Assembly (NCBI GenBank): GCA_022453515.1
Contig: JAJNNY010000040.1
Location: 1 to 64,000, forward strand
Source of the DNA: Astrocystis sublimbata
Lineage: Eukaryota > Ascomycota > Sordariomycetes > Xylariales > Xylariaceae
Direction of reading: 5' to 3'
DNA: 64,000 nucleotides
Shown in pieces: positions 11,558-23,871 of the stretch. The position numbers and the translations under genes were made by a program. The notes under the pieces were generated by a model. It had not been told where the DNA came from. It saw only the letters and a list, made by a program, of their open reading frames with translations, and did no database searches. Position 1 is the stretch's first letter, and each line of letters starts with the position of its first letter.

Positions 11558-13261
11558 GGACGGGGGAAGGGAGGAGGGAAGTTGGTATGATGAAAGTTTA
11601 TTGGGTTGTTGGGCTTGATTGAGGTCTTGGAAATGCGCATTCTGGGTAGGAGCAGCATATCACAAGCAGCACATCACGAGCAAAAGCAGAAGCAAAAGCA
11701 GAACATTCGCATACCTGCCCACATAGATATGAGCATCGGTATTGGCGAGAGCTTATTACTTTGAGTATGATGGGTTAGTATAAACCACCTATAAGGTAGA
11801 TTTGGCAGGCTTTTTACGGAGTTGGCTAAGATATACATACATGTGTGTGTATATATGGATATACCAAGAACTTGATACACACTTCATAGACCTTCTCGAT
11901 ATAGAGATTCACAATTCAAAATTAAAATTCAAGATTCAAAATTCAAGATTATAATGACACCTCAAAGCATCAGTTTATCCATCTACCAGCTACCTAAGAA
12001 TCTACATATCTACCTATTTGCCTCAGGTACCTAGGTAGGTATTTACCTTGAGCGCCACCCAGATTTCATTTCGTTTCACATCTGGAGTTTGTGTGTGTGT
12101 CTACGAGAGCCCGAACTTGAGACTCATGATTTATGGGTTCGGTGCAATGTGGGATGGGTGCATGTCTGGGTGGCTACCTACACAGAAGATTCAAGGACTA
12201 TCGACACACACAGACTTCAAGATATATTCTGTTTCGAGCCATTCGTTAATAAGACTTACCTACTTATACAGATGTATAGCTCCCAACCTTAACCATTCAC
12301 CAAAGCTTAGTGTAATGTACCACTTGTAGGGAAGTAAAGTATTTATGACATCCAGTTCCGCAGATGAAGAAAGCCAATCGACTATCAGAACGTAGCATTC
12401 ATAAAGTAAGTTGCACGAACGACTGAACGACTTAACGACTGAAAAAATCGAGCAGGGTACTTGGGTATAGGAAAGAATACTCCGTATTAATGCAATTATC
12501 TCTCTACCTGCCTGTCCACCTGCTTGTCCCCCTTCCTACCTATGATATCTGTAGGTAAGTAAAGTAAGTAAGCCCGTCTGACTCCCAGTCTTCGAGTCTT
12601 CCTTAACAGGTATGCATGACCGACTGTGTCCATCTGTAAACCCATCTAAGCCTCATGTCCACCTCTCAGCCACCGACCACCGACAAGGGAGAGCCAATGT
12701 CGTGAGCAAGTCCACCTGCCCAAGTGGCCTGCTGGTGTAGAAAATGAAACGCAACGCGATGTAATGGAATGCAACCCAACCCAAGCCAATGCAACTCAGA
12801 GGGGACCAAAACTCAAGCAAGCAAGTGCACTCGCCTCCGACTTTGGTGAAAAAGACAACACAGGATATCTAGGAGTAGTGATGAGATAGGTGCTGAGTTC
12901 CATGATGAGTTCCATGCCGGGTTCCATGATAAGTGCCGATAAATGCCGTGATTGACGAATGAGTGCAGCGAAAAAAACCAGAGCGACCAAAAACCGAAAA
13001 GAAAAAAGAGACGACCATCTAGGGAGGGTATCGAACGCCATAATGCACCGGAGTCGATGAGACGTTCCTCGCAGCGATGATTGAAAGAGGCCCATTTTCC
13101 TCCCGTCTCCTCCCCGTCTTTCTCCCTGTACTCGACCGCACTCAACCACACACGATCGCGCCCAAAGGTCAAATCTCACTTCTCAATTCTCAAAGCTCAA
13201 AGCTCGAGTCAATCGTCGAGAGGGCTCGACCCAAGAGACGACCAAGCACCGATAAAGGGAA
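11558..13261. other. Convergent intergenic region, 1.7 kb
   Basis: Space between the 3' ends of TFB4 and the aspartase-like gene. It has an AATTCAA/AAAATTCAAGATT repeat tract at about 11911-11950 and a GTACCTAGGTAGGTA cluster near 12027-12041. Nothing coding was recognised. Confidence 0.45.
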
Positions 13262-15246
13262 TCAAACCCGAATCTTCCTCGCCCCCTGCGCAACCCTCCC
13301 CCCGCCCTCCCCGGCATTCGGATTGATCCTGCTCATGACACACGCAGGCGCCAGGTCCGCAGATCCCATGCTCGCAAGCGCAAAGCTCTCGGTGTTGTGC
13401 GCAAAATACAAATAATAGCCGTTGGGAGCCTTCTTGACCGCCATGGCCCCGATGGCCCCGGGCGACGTCGACTCTCGCACACCGGGGTGGCCGAGGAAGT
13501 CGTGCGTGATGAAGCTGCTGAGGATGGCGTTTTCGTCGTCCGTCTGCATGTCTTTGCCGGCGGGGCCGCGCACGGTGCTCTGGTATATGCGCTCCGCGCA
13601 CTTCTGCGAAGCCTGCACCGTGGCCATGTGCTCGCCCGTGCCACTCGTTACTGCGGCGACGCTGACCTGCTCGGCGTCGAAAGCGTCTGCGGGGATGACG
13701 GCTGTGCCGACGTTGACAAGAGCCGCGGGCCCGATGCGGCCGCGGTGCTTCATGCCGATGCCACCTGACGATGAGCCGGCTGCTATCCGGCCGCATTGGT
13801 CGATGGCGATGGCGCCCACGGTGTCGGTAATCCAATCTTCATTGTTGCTGCGTCTGCGATCTTGCGAGTCGATGTAGGCTCTAGAGGCCTCATCGTCAGG
13901 CTCATCGCTTGCGCCGTCGTGAGGGGCGATGTGGGATGGGGTCAGGGTTGGGAAATTTGCTGTGGTCAGCTCTGGTGGCGAAGGGCTTGCGTCTCCCGCG
14001 TATTCTGTATACTCGTCGCTGTGGGTAGGCAGGACTCTCTGACGCTTGATGGCGCCCAAGAAGCTAAGCGGGTTCCGTTCCGTAGTGTGCTTGGGGGATG
14101 CCTGCGGCGAGGCCGACACCGTCAACGGGGAGGAGGCGGGTGATCGCAGGTTCTGAGGTGCCATCCAGGGGGAAGCGCTCGCTGGGGAATCTGGCTGCCC
14201 TTCGTTCCACGTGCCTGTCAAGATGGCATTGGTGTGCTCTTTGCTGGTATCTTGGTCAGCTTGCAGGAGTGTTTCGCTTGGAACAGATGGGGTTGCGGGG
14301 CTGTCGCGATTCTCCGCCCGCCTGAGATCGTCTCTCCATCGGATGAAGCGGTCGCGGGCATTCTTGGATATGAGCTCCTCGTTGGGTACGAGTTCTATTC
14401 CTACGTCTTTGGCGAAATCGCGGGCGCCGTCACCGGCGAGGAGATTGGGCGGGACGCGACGGAGAGAAAGTGGCTTGTTGCTTGTCTCAAGTATGACCCG
14501 TGCAAGAGAGATGGGGTTTCTCACGTCTATGGGCCATTGTATTAGTGCCATGACTTCTCGTTTGTTGGGATATGGACAGTGATGAGACTTACTGGACACA
14601 GCCGCGCAGGCGCCACTCCTCCCAAGATGATCCACCACAGTAGCATCGCACTCGACAGTCCCGTCGATGGCGAGGTTGCTGCCGTAGCCGGCGTTCGTTA
14701 TCTCTTTGTTCTCCAACGATTTGATAGCAGCTTCGACAGCCTCAATAGCAGAATGACCACCCTTGAGAATTCTCATACTTATGCGAGCAGCTCTTTTCAC
14801 GGTCAAGTCAGTTGATTGGATCAAAAGATGGGAAGGGGATGCGAAGCTTACTCGCTGCAGGCTTTGAGGTGATGTTCCTCGTTGGTAGCGCTGTGGAAGC
14901 CGGCTCCAGCGTGAATGAATATAGCGGAGACAGGCCGGCCCCATCGTCTATTGAGTTTGTCGGCGGATCCATCTAGCATGGGTATGCTTCTTTCATCGTG
15001 TGCCCAGTCATCGGCGCCATTTGCATGGGAAATGGTACTGGATTCGTTAGTCGAGGAAGGAGGATGGTGGCTGGACTCAGCAGCAGCGGCTATGTCGTCA
15101 GATATCGTAGATTCGTATGGTCGTTTCCCAAGGAGCGAGCGAATCTGATGTTGGTACGTTCGTAGAGGTGGCGGTTGGCGGCACGTGGTCTCTGCAGAAT
15201 GCTCTTGCTCGCCAAACTGAGCACTCTGAAGGGATTGATCTGACAT
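13262..15246 (-). CDS. Threonine aspartase / L-asparaginase-type Ntn hydrolase
   Basis: Three exons (15246-14852, 14792-14593, 14526-13262) with introns of 59 and 66 nt that start GTAAG and end AG keep one frame of 619 residues. The asparaginase-2/taspase fold is clear: IFIHAGAGFHS opens the domain, then ITNAGYGSNLAIDGTVECDA. A long Ser/Pro-rich insertion covers about residues 260-420, and the DTVGAIAIDQCGRIAAG segment supplies the predicted autocatalytic nucleophile Thr434. The order and the IHAGAGFHS motif resemble threonine aspartase 1 more than glycosylasparaginase. Members self-cleave before the Thr into alpha and beta subunits. The N-terminal 100 residues are non-conserved and Ser-rich. 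There is no signal peptide, so it is probably cytosolic or nuclear. The substrate cannot be told from sequence. Confidence 0.85.
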
Positions 15247-17288
15247 TACAGGCTAGGACCGTTGAACCTTCACTTTGAAAAGCCGGCGAGAACTCGAAAG
15301 GCAAGGGCGTGAACTGGGAAGTAGACCGATGTCGGACTGGACGTGATTAAGGCGGTCTGTATTAGACAAGTCAGTTTGACTGTGTGTTGGTGCAGGAATG
15401 ATGCAGAAAGGCAAGGGTTAAATGGTGGACTGACATGATGTGTTTGATGAGTTTGGATAGAGAACCCAAGCAACCGTCAGAGCAGCAGGAAGTTTGGGGA
15501 CAAGCAGTGCAGTAGAGGATGTATAGCATGAAGATGGTGTTGGATAATGATTATAAGCGACTCAAGTACGAAGCCAGTGTGCACGAGGGGACTCGTGATG
15601 GCAGCACCCTCGAGGGGCACAAGTAATGAGAGTAGGAGTAAAAGATAGGAATGTTGTAGGCTGCAGAGGCGAAGGATGGACGTAGGGCTCGGACGAGCTG
15701 ACCAGGTTCAGATCCATAGGTGTCTCTAGGTAGAGTGGATGTTGCGACCGCCTCCGTTCCTTCCAAGCCTAACGACACCTAAGCAATGTGAGATAGATAT
15801 AAGTACTCATGTGACGTACCTACCTTCCAGTGCTATCTCACCACTAGCCCAGATTACCTAGGTATATAATTAGAGACGAGGTAGGTACGTACGTAGGCGA
15901 AGTAAAGGCAAGAGCCACCAATAGACTTGAAAGCCGTCTTGAAAAGCTGTTCGATTGGAAAGGATCCCAAGCACATTTCAAGCAGCTATCTAAAATCCTG
16001 GGCAGTGTATGTGATGAGGCAAGGACTGGCACAAGGATGTAACTATCGCGGGTGCCTTGTTCCAAGCATCACCGTCGATTGATAGAGGATAGGATGTCAA
16101 ACCAGAAAGAGCCGCCGATCACTCTTTCGGTATTGACGTCTATCTCGGGTAGGTCGGGTACGATTTGTGCCAGTGCCTGTCTCCTCGCTACGGCCATTTC
16201 ACGAAGTGGACAGCATTTATCTCAAGAGGCTGACCCAAAGCTGGGACATCTGAGGACTGGATTAGAGGTCAGAATGGAATGAGCACGAAGTAGAAGCAAT
16301 GACGAAGATATCATGTGAACAGCCATGAGGATTAATGCATACATCAATAGAAATATAGAAATATAGAAATATCATAAGTCGCGATTAATATCTAGATCAT
16401 CAATGCCTCGGATATTTTGTTGGGCGTAGATAGGTGGCAGACGTAGGCTACGGTGTGATGAAATACAAAAAAAATAAAAAAATAATGTTAAACTTGTGGT
16501 ATAAGGCCCGGCCTTACCCAGCGTCTTACGTGCAAGTTGGCTGATTGCAAATGAATGGTGTCTTATGAGTTGGTCGTGTATCTCACATTGCGAAGAACAA
16601 TTTGAGTACGTAGGATTGAGAAGCGCAGGCTTGATAAGTTGTCGAGGTCAAGACTGAAATGTCCCAAGGTGCAGGTGAGCTGGCAGTGAGAGAACCTGAG
16701 CCTTGGCAGCTGCCGCCAGCCGTGATCTGATTGGTGTATCAAATCTCATGGGTGGGGCACGAGCAAGGCTCTAGCTTCCCGCCCCCGCTGGGCGCGCCGT
16801 GCGGAACGGTGGGCTAGGCGGTCTCGGGCGGTGGCTTAGGCATCAGCACAACCCACACGACCACACATCGTCATCGCTGTAGCTGTAGCGTGAGCCGCCC
16901 TCGCTACCACCTACACCAACACAGCTCCCGCCGCTGTCTTTGACTGAAGCAAGCTACTTGCACCCTACTTCCAACAACCCACCACATTCTACGGTCGAAC
17001 TAGTCTCTCTCTAAGTAGCTGTGGTGTATCTGCCCCACCAAACTTGTCCTGCGGCACCTTAGCATCCATCCACTCACTCACCGTCGTCTCTGCAGCCAAC
17101 CAAGACCGACCAGCCACCACCAAGAGAGCCGTATTGCCCGCCAACCAGACATCACCACCGTCGTCGTCGTCGCTTTTCCGCCCACACCTATCTGTCCCGT
17201 CCGCCAACACACCTCCGACCGCTGCTGAGAGGTGCTTCGAGGAGCCCGCGCATTCTCTCTCTCTCCGGTGCCCTCCTCCCTCCCCGCC
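15247..17288. other. Divergent promoter region, 2.0 kb
   Basis: Space between the aspartase-like gene and ARP3. It has a TACCTAGGTA palindrome near 15856, an AGAAATAT triplicate at about 16349-16372, an AT-rich stretch around 16460-16490, and a pyrimidine-rich leader before ARP3. No further gene was recognised. Confidence 0.45.
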
Positions 17289-19148
17289 ATGTCTAACCAA
17301 ACGCCCGCCGTTGTCATGGACAAGTACGTTCCCACTACCTCTGCCCCTAGATACTTCTATCCCATGATGCTGACCATTGTCTCTCTGTCGCAGCGGCACG
17401 GGTTTCTCCAAGCTTGGTACAACACCGTCTCCTCGTCTCCGTTCTAGCCGTCCATTTCCGCCAGACAATGATCCGCCCGCGCATCACCCCGTCTCCTCGT
17501 TTTCCCACCTTCCTTGGACCTGGCCAGGCTGGCTTGCTGACCACTTTGCGCCCGCCTACAGGTTTCGCCGGTAACGACTCTCCCTCCTTCGTCTTCCCGA
17601 CTGCCATCGCCACCAAGGGTCCAACCGGCGGAAGCGGTGGTTCGGGCTCTGGCCGACCCGCTGTTGGGAACAAGCCCTCCTTCCTCACCGGCGGCGCCGG
17701 CCCCGGAGGCCACCTCTCCATGAAACGCGGCACAGAGGATCTCGACTTCTTCATCGGCGACGAAGCCCTAGCTGCATCGAACGGTCCAGGTACGGCTCCG
17801 AGACTATCAACGTCCGAAGGAGAGCATCCCCAAATTAACATGCACGCCCACCCTCAGGTTACGGCTTACACTATCCCATTCGGCACGGCCAGATCGAGAA
17901 TTGGGTGCGTTATTGCGTTGAGGATTCAAGGCTGCATATCCATCATGGCCAATAACTGACCATGTGCTCATAGGACCACATGGAACGATTCTGGTCTAAC
18001 TCCATCTTCAAATACCTGCGCGTCGAGCCCGAAGACCACCACTTCCTACTTACCGAGCCGGTACGCACATCGTCCCCTGCTCCTCGAATTTCGAGCCTAA
18101 CCACCCCGGGATGCTACTAACACTTGCCCACTAGCCCCTAAACCCCCCCGAGAACCGAGAGAACACGGCCGAGATCTTCTTCGAATCATTCAACTGCGCC
18201 GGTCTCTACATCGCCGTCCAGGCCGTGCTCGCCCTCGCCGCCTCCTGGACATCAACCAAAGTAACCGATCGCTCCCTGACCGGTACCGTTATCGACTCTG
18301 GTGATGGTGTCACCCACGTCATCCCCGTCGCCGAGGGCTACGTCATCGGCTCCTCCATCAAGTCCATCCCCATCGCCGGACGCGACCTCACCTACTTTGT
18401 GCAATCCCTGCTCCGAGACCGCGGCGAGCCCGACAGCTCGCTCAAGACAGCCCAGGAGATCAAGGAGGAGCACTGCTACGTGTCGCCCGATATCGTCAAG
18501 GAATTCACACGCTTTGACCGCGACCGCAGCCGGTTCCTCAAGCACATCGTTTCGCACCCCGGTGGCCGCCAGGTCAGCGTCGACGTCGGCTACGAGCGTT
18601 TCCTGGCCCCCGAGATCTTCTTCAACCCCGAGATCTACTCGTCCGACTTCCTCACACCTCTCCCCGTCGTCGTCGACGGCGTCATCCAATCATCCCCCAT
18701 CGATGTGCGAAGAGGTCTCTACAAGAACATTGTGTTATCGGGCGGAAGCACGTTATACAAGGATTTCGGGCGGAGGCTACAAAGAGACATCAAGCACCTC
18801 GTGGACGACCGCATCCGGGCAAGCGAGGTCCGCAGCGGCGGCGCAAGGAGTGGTGGGCTGGAGGTGCAGGTCATCTCGCACAAGAGACAGCGACATGGAC
18901 CCTGGTTCGGTGGCAGTTTGCTGGGACAAACGCCTGAGTTTAAGTCGTATTGTCATACTAAGGCTGAGGTGAGTTTCCCCTTGTCTCCTTCGCTTCCCCA
19001 TTTATGTTTCCTCTTCACTTATATGCGTGTTTCCTGTGCGTCGACCACCATTATGAACACAGACGCTGATATTGAACAACAGTACCAAGAATACGGACCG
19101 AGTATCGTGCGAAGATTTGCGCTGCTGGGAGGTCCTGGCGGTTCATAG
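17289..19148 (+). CDS. ARP3: Actin-related protein 3 (Arp2/3 complex)
   Basis: Seven exons: 17289-17323, 17394-17416, 17562-17789, 17858-17904, 17974-18060, 18135-18968, 19083-19148. All have GT-AG introns, and together they give 439 residues in one frame. The start reads [25 protein letters not shown], the phosphate-1 loop of actins. Further landmarks are [28 protein letters not shown], the phosphate-2 loop [14 protein letters not shown], the adenosine segment [18 protein letters not shown] and the C-terminal block [13 protein letters not shown]. The Gly/Ser-rich insert after TAIATKGP is usual for filamentous ascomycete Arp3. Arp3 pairs with Arp2 to nucleate branched actin at endocytic patches and hyphal tips. 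The intron-dense 5' half, with a 23-nt second exon, is typical of fungal actin-family genes. Confidence 0.96.
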
Positions 19149-20430
19149 TCTTGATATTAGCGAGCTGGGTGAAAGCGGTTTGCGAGGCAAGCTGTCAGAT
19201 GAGGTTGAGGATGAAGGTGAAAGATTCACCATGTATGTAGTGGTGATGAGATGTCTTGAGTTCAAAAATTTATCAAATATTCAGATACTTGCTGGTCTTC
19301 TACATGCTTCTTTATGTGCCTGCTGATATGGCAGATATACTTGGCTCATTATATCTAGAAGAATTGGCCCCTCTCAATATGTCTCAATTGCGAAGCTCGG
19401 TGTTGCATTTTTAATAAGTTGAGAAATAGGAAACGTTATCTCGAGTGGTTTCGACTCTGGGGAGGTTTGAGGGGAAGTATAGAACGAGCCATTGCAGCAT
19501 GAAAGCACAGTGCAACCAATTTCTATTTACTAATAGACCTGTCACGCCTCACAGACCTCGCCACCTTACCCAGTACAAGTTACTGTACAACCCGCTTCTG
19601 AACCCACGTTCTTTCTAGGAATGCCAGTCACGCTGCGCGTCACGATGGCTTCAATCAAACTCAACAGTGTCAATATATCACAATAGCTTCACTCGCTTCG
19701 TTTTTTAAGATTTGATTTTTGTGTCGACTGACTCATTTGCTATAATCAATCAATCAATCAATGAATCAAGCAAGCAACCAATCGAAAAATCAATTGTTGC
19801 AAGTCCAGATTCGAAATCAGACCCAAATTCAGATTCGATATCGGAAAGGAAAACCATCTTCCTTTCATTGGTCTACACTCGTCGTCCCATTCCTAGCTGA
19901 AGTTAGCATTGCATACTCAGGATAACGTATTGAAGTGAGCGATTGGAATACTCCCTCTCGGTCGGTTCTGACCTGTTTATCTCTCGGCTACTGCTAGACT
20001 ATCTCGAATGCGCTCACGGTCGCGACTTGCTGCCACACGATCTCTTTACTATTGCGAATCACCTTTGAGACGAAGGCATTAACCGAGCATCTCAGTTTGT
20101 AGTCTCTGCTCACCCAAGCCTGATTGTGGATCTGGCTGGCCCAAGACACCGAGGCAGATATACATTGACTCTCTATATGCTACCTTGGTAGGCACCATGA
20201 TGAGATACGTCGGAGTAGTCTTTGACCAACTTAAGCTCGGTCCACTTCTTTGATGCATGCGCTGTAAGGATATCTACTTCGGTACTAATAGTTTTACATA
20301 CTGGTTAGTTGTCTTTGTTTGCTTACCTTATCCAGACAACCGCCGAGAGGTCCCCTCTCAACTTCGAACAAAGCATGCTTCAATACGCTCCGTAATCATC
20401 CAATATCAACATCGAGCTGAGCACATCAAT
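19149..20430. other. Intergenic, 1.3 kb
   Basis: 3' flank of ARP3 and promoter of the phosphotransferase gene. It has an ATCA microsatellite near 19744-19762. No gene was recognised. Confidence 0.45.
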
Positions 20431-21388
20431 ATGGAAGTTTCGAACTCCGTGACGATCGGCGCGATAAGCATAAGGCCGCACGGCGCCGACACCGAGATGG
20501 ACCAACAAGCCTCCGAGCGCAACGAGCCGACGACAGAAATAACAGAAATAACGAGTCCATCAGCCGGATCAGCAGCCTCCAGCGAAACTAGCAGCCCCGG
20601 CCTCCCACCCGAACCCAAACGAGACGGTGCGTAATAACGTCCACGGCTCAACTGGATACTAACACTCCACTCTCCAAGAAAATGCAATCTACGAGCTATT
20701 CTCCCGCAAAGTCATCCGCGACGGCGACAAAGCAATCAAAGTCAACGCGCGCGGCATAAGACGCGACGAGGCGGCAGTGATGCATTTCGTCCGCGAGCAC
20801 ACGACGATCCCCGTGCCGCGCGTCTACGCCACGACGCCCACATCGATCACGATGGACTTCGTCGAGGGCACGACTTTGCAGGAATCCTGGAATGACCTGA
20901 CTGATGAAGAGCGGACGAATGTAAGCGACCAGCTACGTGACTATCTCACGCAGCTGCGAGCTGTGAAGGGGTCGTATATAGGGGGATTCGCAAGGGGTCC
21001 GGCTATCGATTCGCGGCTGTTTGATTTTGAGGGTGGGCCTTTTGAGACTGAGGCTGAGTGGAATGAGTTTCTCCTCGAAGGCCTAGTTGAATCGTGTCCA
21101 CCGGCCCTTCGAAGCATGCTCAGCACTCAACTGCGAACAGATCACGAGATTGTTTTGACGCACGGGGACCTGCACGCCACTAATATAATGGTACGAGATG
21201 GCCGCATCGTGGCTCTCATCGATTGGGAGAATGCGGGTTTCTACCCCGAGTATCTTGACCTTATAAAACCGCTTCGTGGCCCAAAGTGGCGGGTGGGCTA
21301 CTATGGCGCTCTTATAGACATCTTTCCCAAACGTTACGATGCCGAGTATATAGCTGACCAGTTCCTGAGTCGGATTTCATCACGCTAA
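20431..21388 (+). CDS. APH-family phosphotransferase (aminoglycoside/choline-kinase-like fold)
   Basis: Exons 20431-20626 and 20679-21388 with a 52-nt intron (GTGCGT donor, ACTAAC branch, CAAG acceptor) code for 301 residues. The kinase-like fold is recognised from the lysine strand DKAIKV, the VPRVYAT linker to the second lobe, MDFVEGTTLQESW, the catalytic loop HGDLHATNIMV and the metal-binding segment ALIDWENAGFYPEY. This matches the large fungal family that resembles aminoglycoside phosphotransferases. Substrates in fungi are mostly unknown; small alcohols or sugars are plausible. The first 65 residues are Ser/Glu-rich and not conserved. The family is highly expanded in filamentous ascomycetes, and nothing nearby suggests a pathway. 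The upstream in-frame extension to 20257 is not preferred because it is non-conserved. Confidence 0.85.
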
Positions 21389-21669
21389 GAACAGCCAATC
21401 TATTATCAATTTAATGTGTTGATCGAATTGCTCTACTGGGGATCAGCGAAAAGATGCTGACCACCTCACATTGTTATCATCAATTCATACATTGTTCCAA
21501 CCATATACACCCCCCATAAAACCAACCCTCTTCTGCCACAAAACAGCCCTATATACAGAATCAGATCTCCCTCTTTATGGAATGCAAAAACGCCATGAAA
21601 CCTTCCCGATGCCGCTTATTTAAATCAACTGAACATCGTTGCCAGCAACCAAATCACATCCAAACAGCC

Positions 21670-22164
21670 CTAATCATCATCCTTCGCGCGCATAATAATA
21701 TCCGTCATCCCATCAATAGCATCATCGGCCCTATCCTGGTCAAAAAACCCAGCCTTCACGCACCTATCCAATGCATCCCCCACCCAAGTCTGGCAATTCC
21801 AGCCCGACTCAGCGTTATTAACAGCGGTAGCCCAGATTTCATTTCTCAGACGATTATACGAAAGCCCGCTCACAGGTACCGTAGCGACGGGGACTACACC
21901 TGCGAACAGCGTGCTGTTCCTAGGATCTCTCTCGCGCTCCTCGCGCTCGAAGAAGCCGTGGGCTCCTGTCACGTGCAGGAAGGTGCGCTGCAGTATACTG
22001 CCGTCCCAGGATAGGGACTGCACTAATAGGCCCGTGTGGCGGTAGTTGATGCCGTCGACCGGGTCGCCGAAGAATACGATTACATCTAGGCTTTGCCATT
22101 TGCAGCTGGTTTCGCTCTTTGATGAGGGAGGGTTAGGGAGTTTTCCTTTGTTGACGGGGGCCAT
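21670..22164 (-). CDS. Small fungal protein with His...Cys pair, permuted papain-like fold suspected
   Basis: Single-exon ORF of 164 residues with ATG at 22164. It is clearly related to the gene at 23308-23871: both share GDPVD, RHTGLL, the GFF block, LFAG.VPVAT.PV, LR..IW.T.VNN and WNCQ.WVGDAL, then an AIDGM helix. The invariant His43 (RHTGLLV) and Cys124 (WNCQTWVGD), in the order His then Cys, recall circularly permuted NlpC/P60 proteins such as LRAT and PPPDE, where an H..GL strand precedes an NC helix. This fold assignment is inference; no named family was matched. There is no signal peptide or membrane segment. The gene lies head to head with its paralogue across 1.1 kb. Confidence 0.7.
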   Translation of the reverse strand: MAPVNKGKLPNPPSSKSETSCKWQSLDVIVFFGDPVDGINYRHTGLLVQSLSWDGSILQRTFLHVTGAHGFFEREERERDPRNSTLFAGVVPVATVPVSGLSYNRLRNEIWATAVNNAESGWNCQTWVGDALDRCVKAGFFDQDRADDAIDGMTDIIMRAKDDD

Positions 22165-23307
22165 TTTTCTGCGCCTTTGGCTATATAGGGGGGGGTTGAT
22201 GTGTAAATTATTGGCTTGAGCTTGCTTCTATGGGAGCCTCGAAATATTCTAGAAAACTGTATAAAATGAATGTAATTGTTGTTTGAAACACTGCTTCCAT
22301 GCTCGACAAACGGGCTCGTTGGATCATCATATATACATGTAGCTATCTATATATATCTTGACACACACACACACACACACACACATATCTTCGGGAGATG
22401 AGGATGTTGAAATGACAAAGAACATGGCTCCTTTGCTTTGCTCCTGGACCTGGACCTGGACCTCAATAATCTATCAGCTGGCTCGCTGGCTGGCTAGCTG
22501 GCACAATGAATTGCTCTGCGGTTGTGAGAAAGGGAGGTTGTATCTATTAATAGTTCTGGATGGGAACTTGTGTGCCTTGAGACATGGTGTGTTGTTTTTT
22601 GCCTAGTCATGTAACCACTGTGATTGTGTTCAACTGTGACATTGTAGGCTAAGTAGTACGTTGATATTAGATTCCGAGGTGTTAATTGGGTGCCGCCTAT
22701 GCGAAGTTTTAGTCTTTAAGGAGCTTTTGATGTGTTTTTTGCCTCCGTATCTATATCGCTCGATTGCTAGTTCAAGTCTTTGAGTAGTAAAATCACGTAC
22801 AATTCATTTTCATTAGCTGGAGAGATGCTAGCAGCTGGCCTGTTCGGAATAGTGTGAATATTATTATCTGCAATCATAACTAAGCGCTCGCTTATCAACA
22901 CCCTCTATCCTGCTTCTTAGGGCTAATATTTTATTTTGTAACAGCATAGAGCTTTTCGAGGCTGAGCGCCGTGAATATAGCATCGTCTTTATTTACCCCT
23001 TTTCTTTACAATCTTATTCTTGGCAGGACATAGCATTACTAACTTGAAGCGGACTGGTGTATCGATCGAAGTGGGTAGGGAAGTCAAAGGGTCTCCAGAT
23101 TCAATTCAACCTTAACCCTTGTTGCAACTACCGTAATTGTTGGCCAAGGCCACAACTTGCATGCATGCATACATCAACCAGCAGAGCAAATACCTCCCTT
23201 CTTCTCCTCAAGGAACCGAGATCAATACCGGAGCCGTATATCCCATACGCCCATACCCCCTCTCCGCGGCCGTCTGTTCTCTTTGTTCCAGATCAAAGTG
23301 TCAAACA
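22165..23307. other. Shared divergent promoter of the paralogue pair
   Basis: AT-rich 1.1-kb space between the head-to-head paralogues. It contains an (AC)12 microsatellite at 22361-22384 and a GGACCT triplicate near 22445-22462. No additional gene was seen. Confidence 0.5.
22361..22384. repeat. (AC)12 microsatellite
   Basis: Twelve uninterrupted AC dinucleotides read directly from the sequence, within the promoter space of the divergent gene pair. Confidence 0.95.
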
Positions 23308-23871
23308 ATGGATTCACAGAGGCCTCAAATGAGTACCAGCTCTACCTCGCTAAAGGGGCGTACCTTCCAATCCCAAGAAGCCCAACTAGCCCTCCGTCTC
23401 AGCATCATAGTCTTCACCGGCGACCCCGTGGACGCGCCGCAATTCCGGCACACGGGGCTGCTGATCCACACACTCTCCACCTCCACCTCCACCTCCGGCA
23501 GTGTTATCCTACAAGAGCGATACCTCCAAGTCCAAGGCAGCGCAGGTTTCTTCGCGCGCGACGAGAGCGTCGACGCGGACCCTGCTCCTGCGTCTAGCGA
23601 GTTATTTGCGGGGCTGGTGCCTGTGGCTACGATACCTGTGCCGGCGACAGTGAAACATAAAAACGGTATACTGGCAGACATGCGCTCGAGGTTGAGGAAG
23701 ACGATTTGGGATACGCCGGTTAATAATAGCGAAAATGCCTGGAATTGCCAGAGCTGGGTCGGCGATGCGTTGTATGGGTGTGTGAGGAAGGGGTTGGTGG
23801 GCAGGGAGGAGGTTGAGAGGGCTATTGATGGGATGGTGGATTTGATTCTGTTGGCGAGGGATGTTGTTTGA
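23308..23871 (+). CDS. Paralogue of the 21670-22164 protein
   Basis: ORF of 187 residues from the ATG at 23308, which has A at -3 and G at +4. The frame continues upstream to 23137, but that extension has no likeness to the paralogue. The conserved core runs from about residue 29 (ALRLSIIVFTGDPVD) to the end, with His48 in RHTGLLI and Cys147 in WNCQSWVGDAL. A Ser/Thr repeat (STSTSTS) lengthens the loop after the His strand compared with the partner. Roughly half of aligned positions look identical by eye, so the duplication is not recent. The same suspected permuted papain-like fold applies. A peptidase, deamidase or acyltransferase role is possible but unproven. Confidence 0.7.
   Translation: MDSQRPQMSTSSTSLKGRTFQSQEAQLALRLSIIVFTGDPVDAPQFRHTGLLIHTLSTSTSTSGSVILQERYLQVQGSAGFFARDESVDADPAPASSELFAGLVPVATIPVPATVKHKNGILADMRSRLRKTIWDTPVNNSENAWNCQSWVGDALYGCVRKGLVGREEVERAIDGMVDLILLARDVV

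Noticed and set aside
12796..13179. Two overlapping minus-strand ORFs downstream of the aspartase-like gene
   Set aside because: Two frames of similar length over the same bases and no recognisable motif; most likely 3' flank.
17577..17720. Gly/Ser-rich insert of ARP3 as a novelty
   Set aside because: Such an insert after TAIATKG is usual for Arp3 of filamentous ascomycetes.
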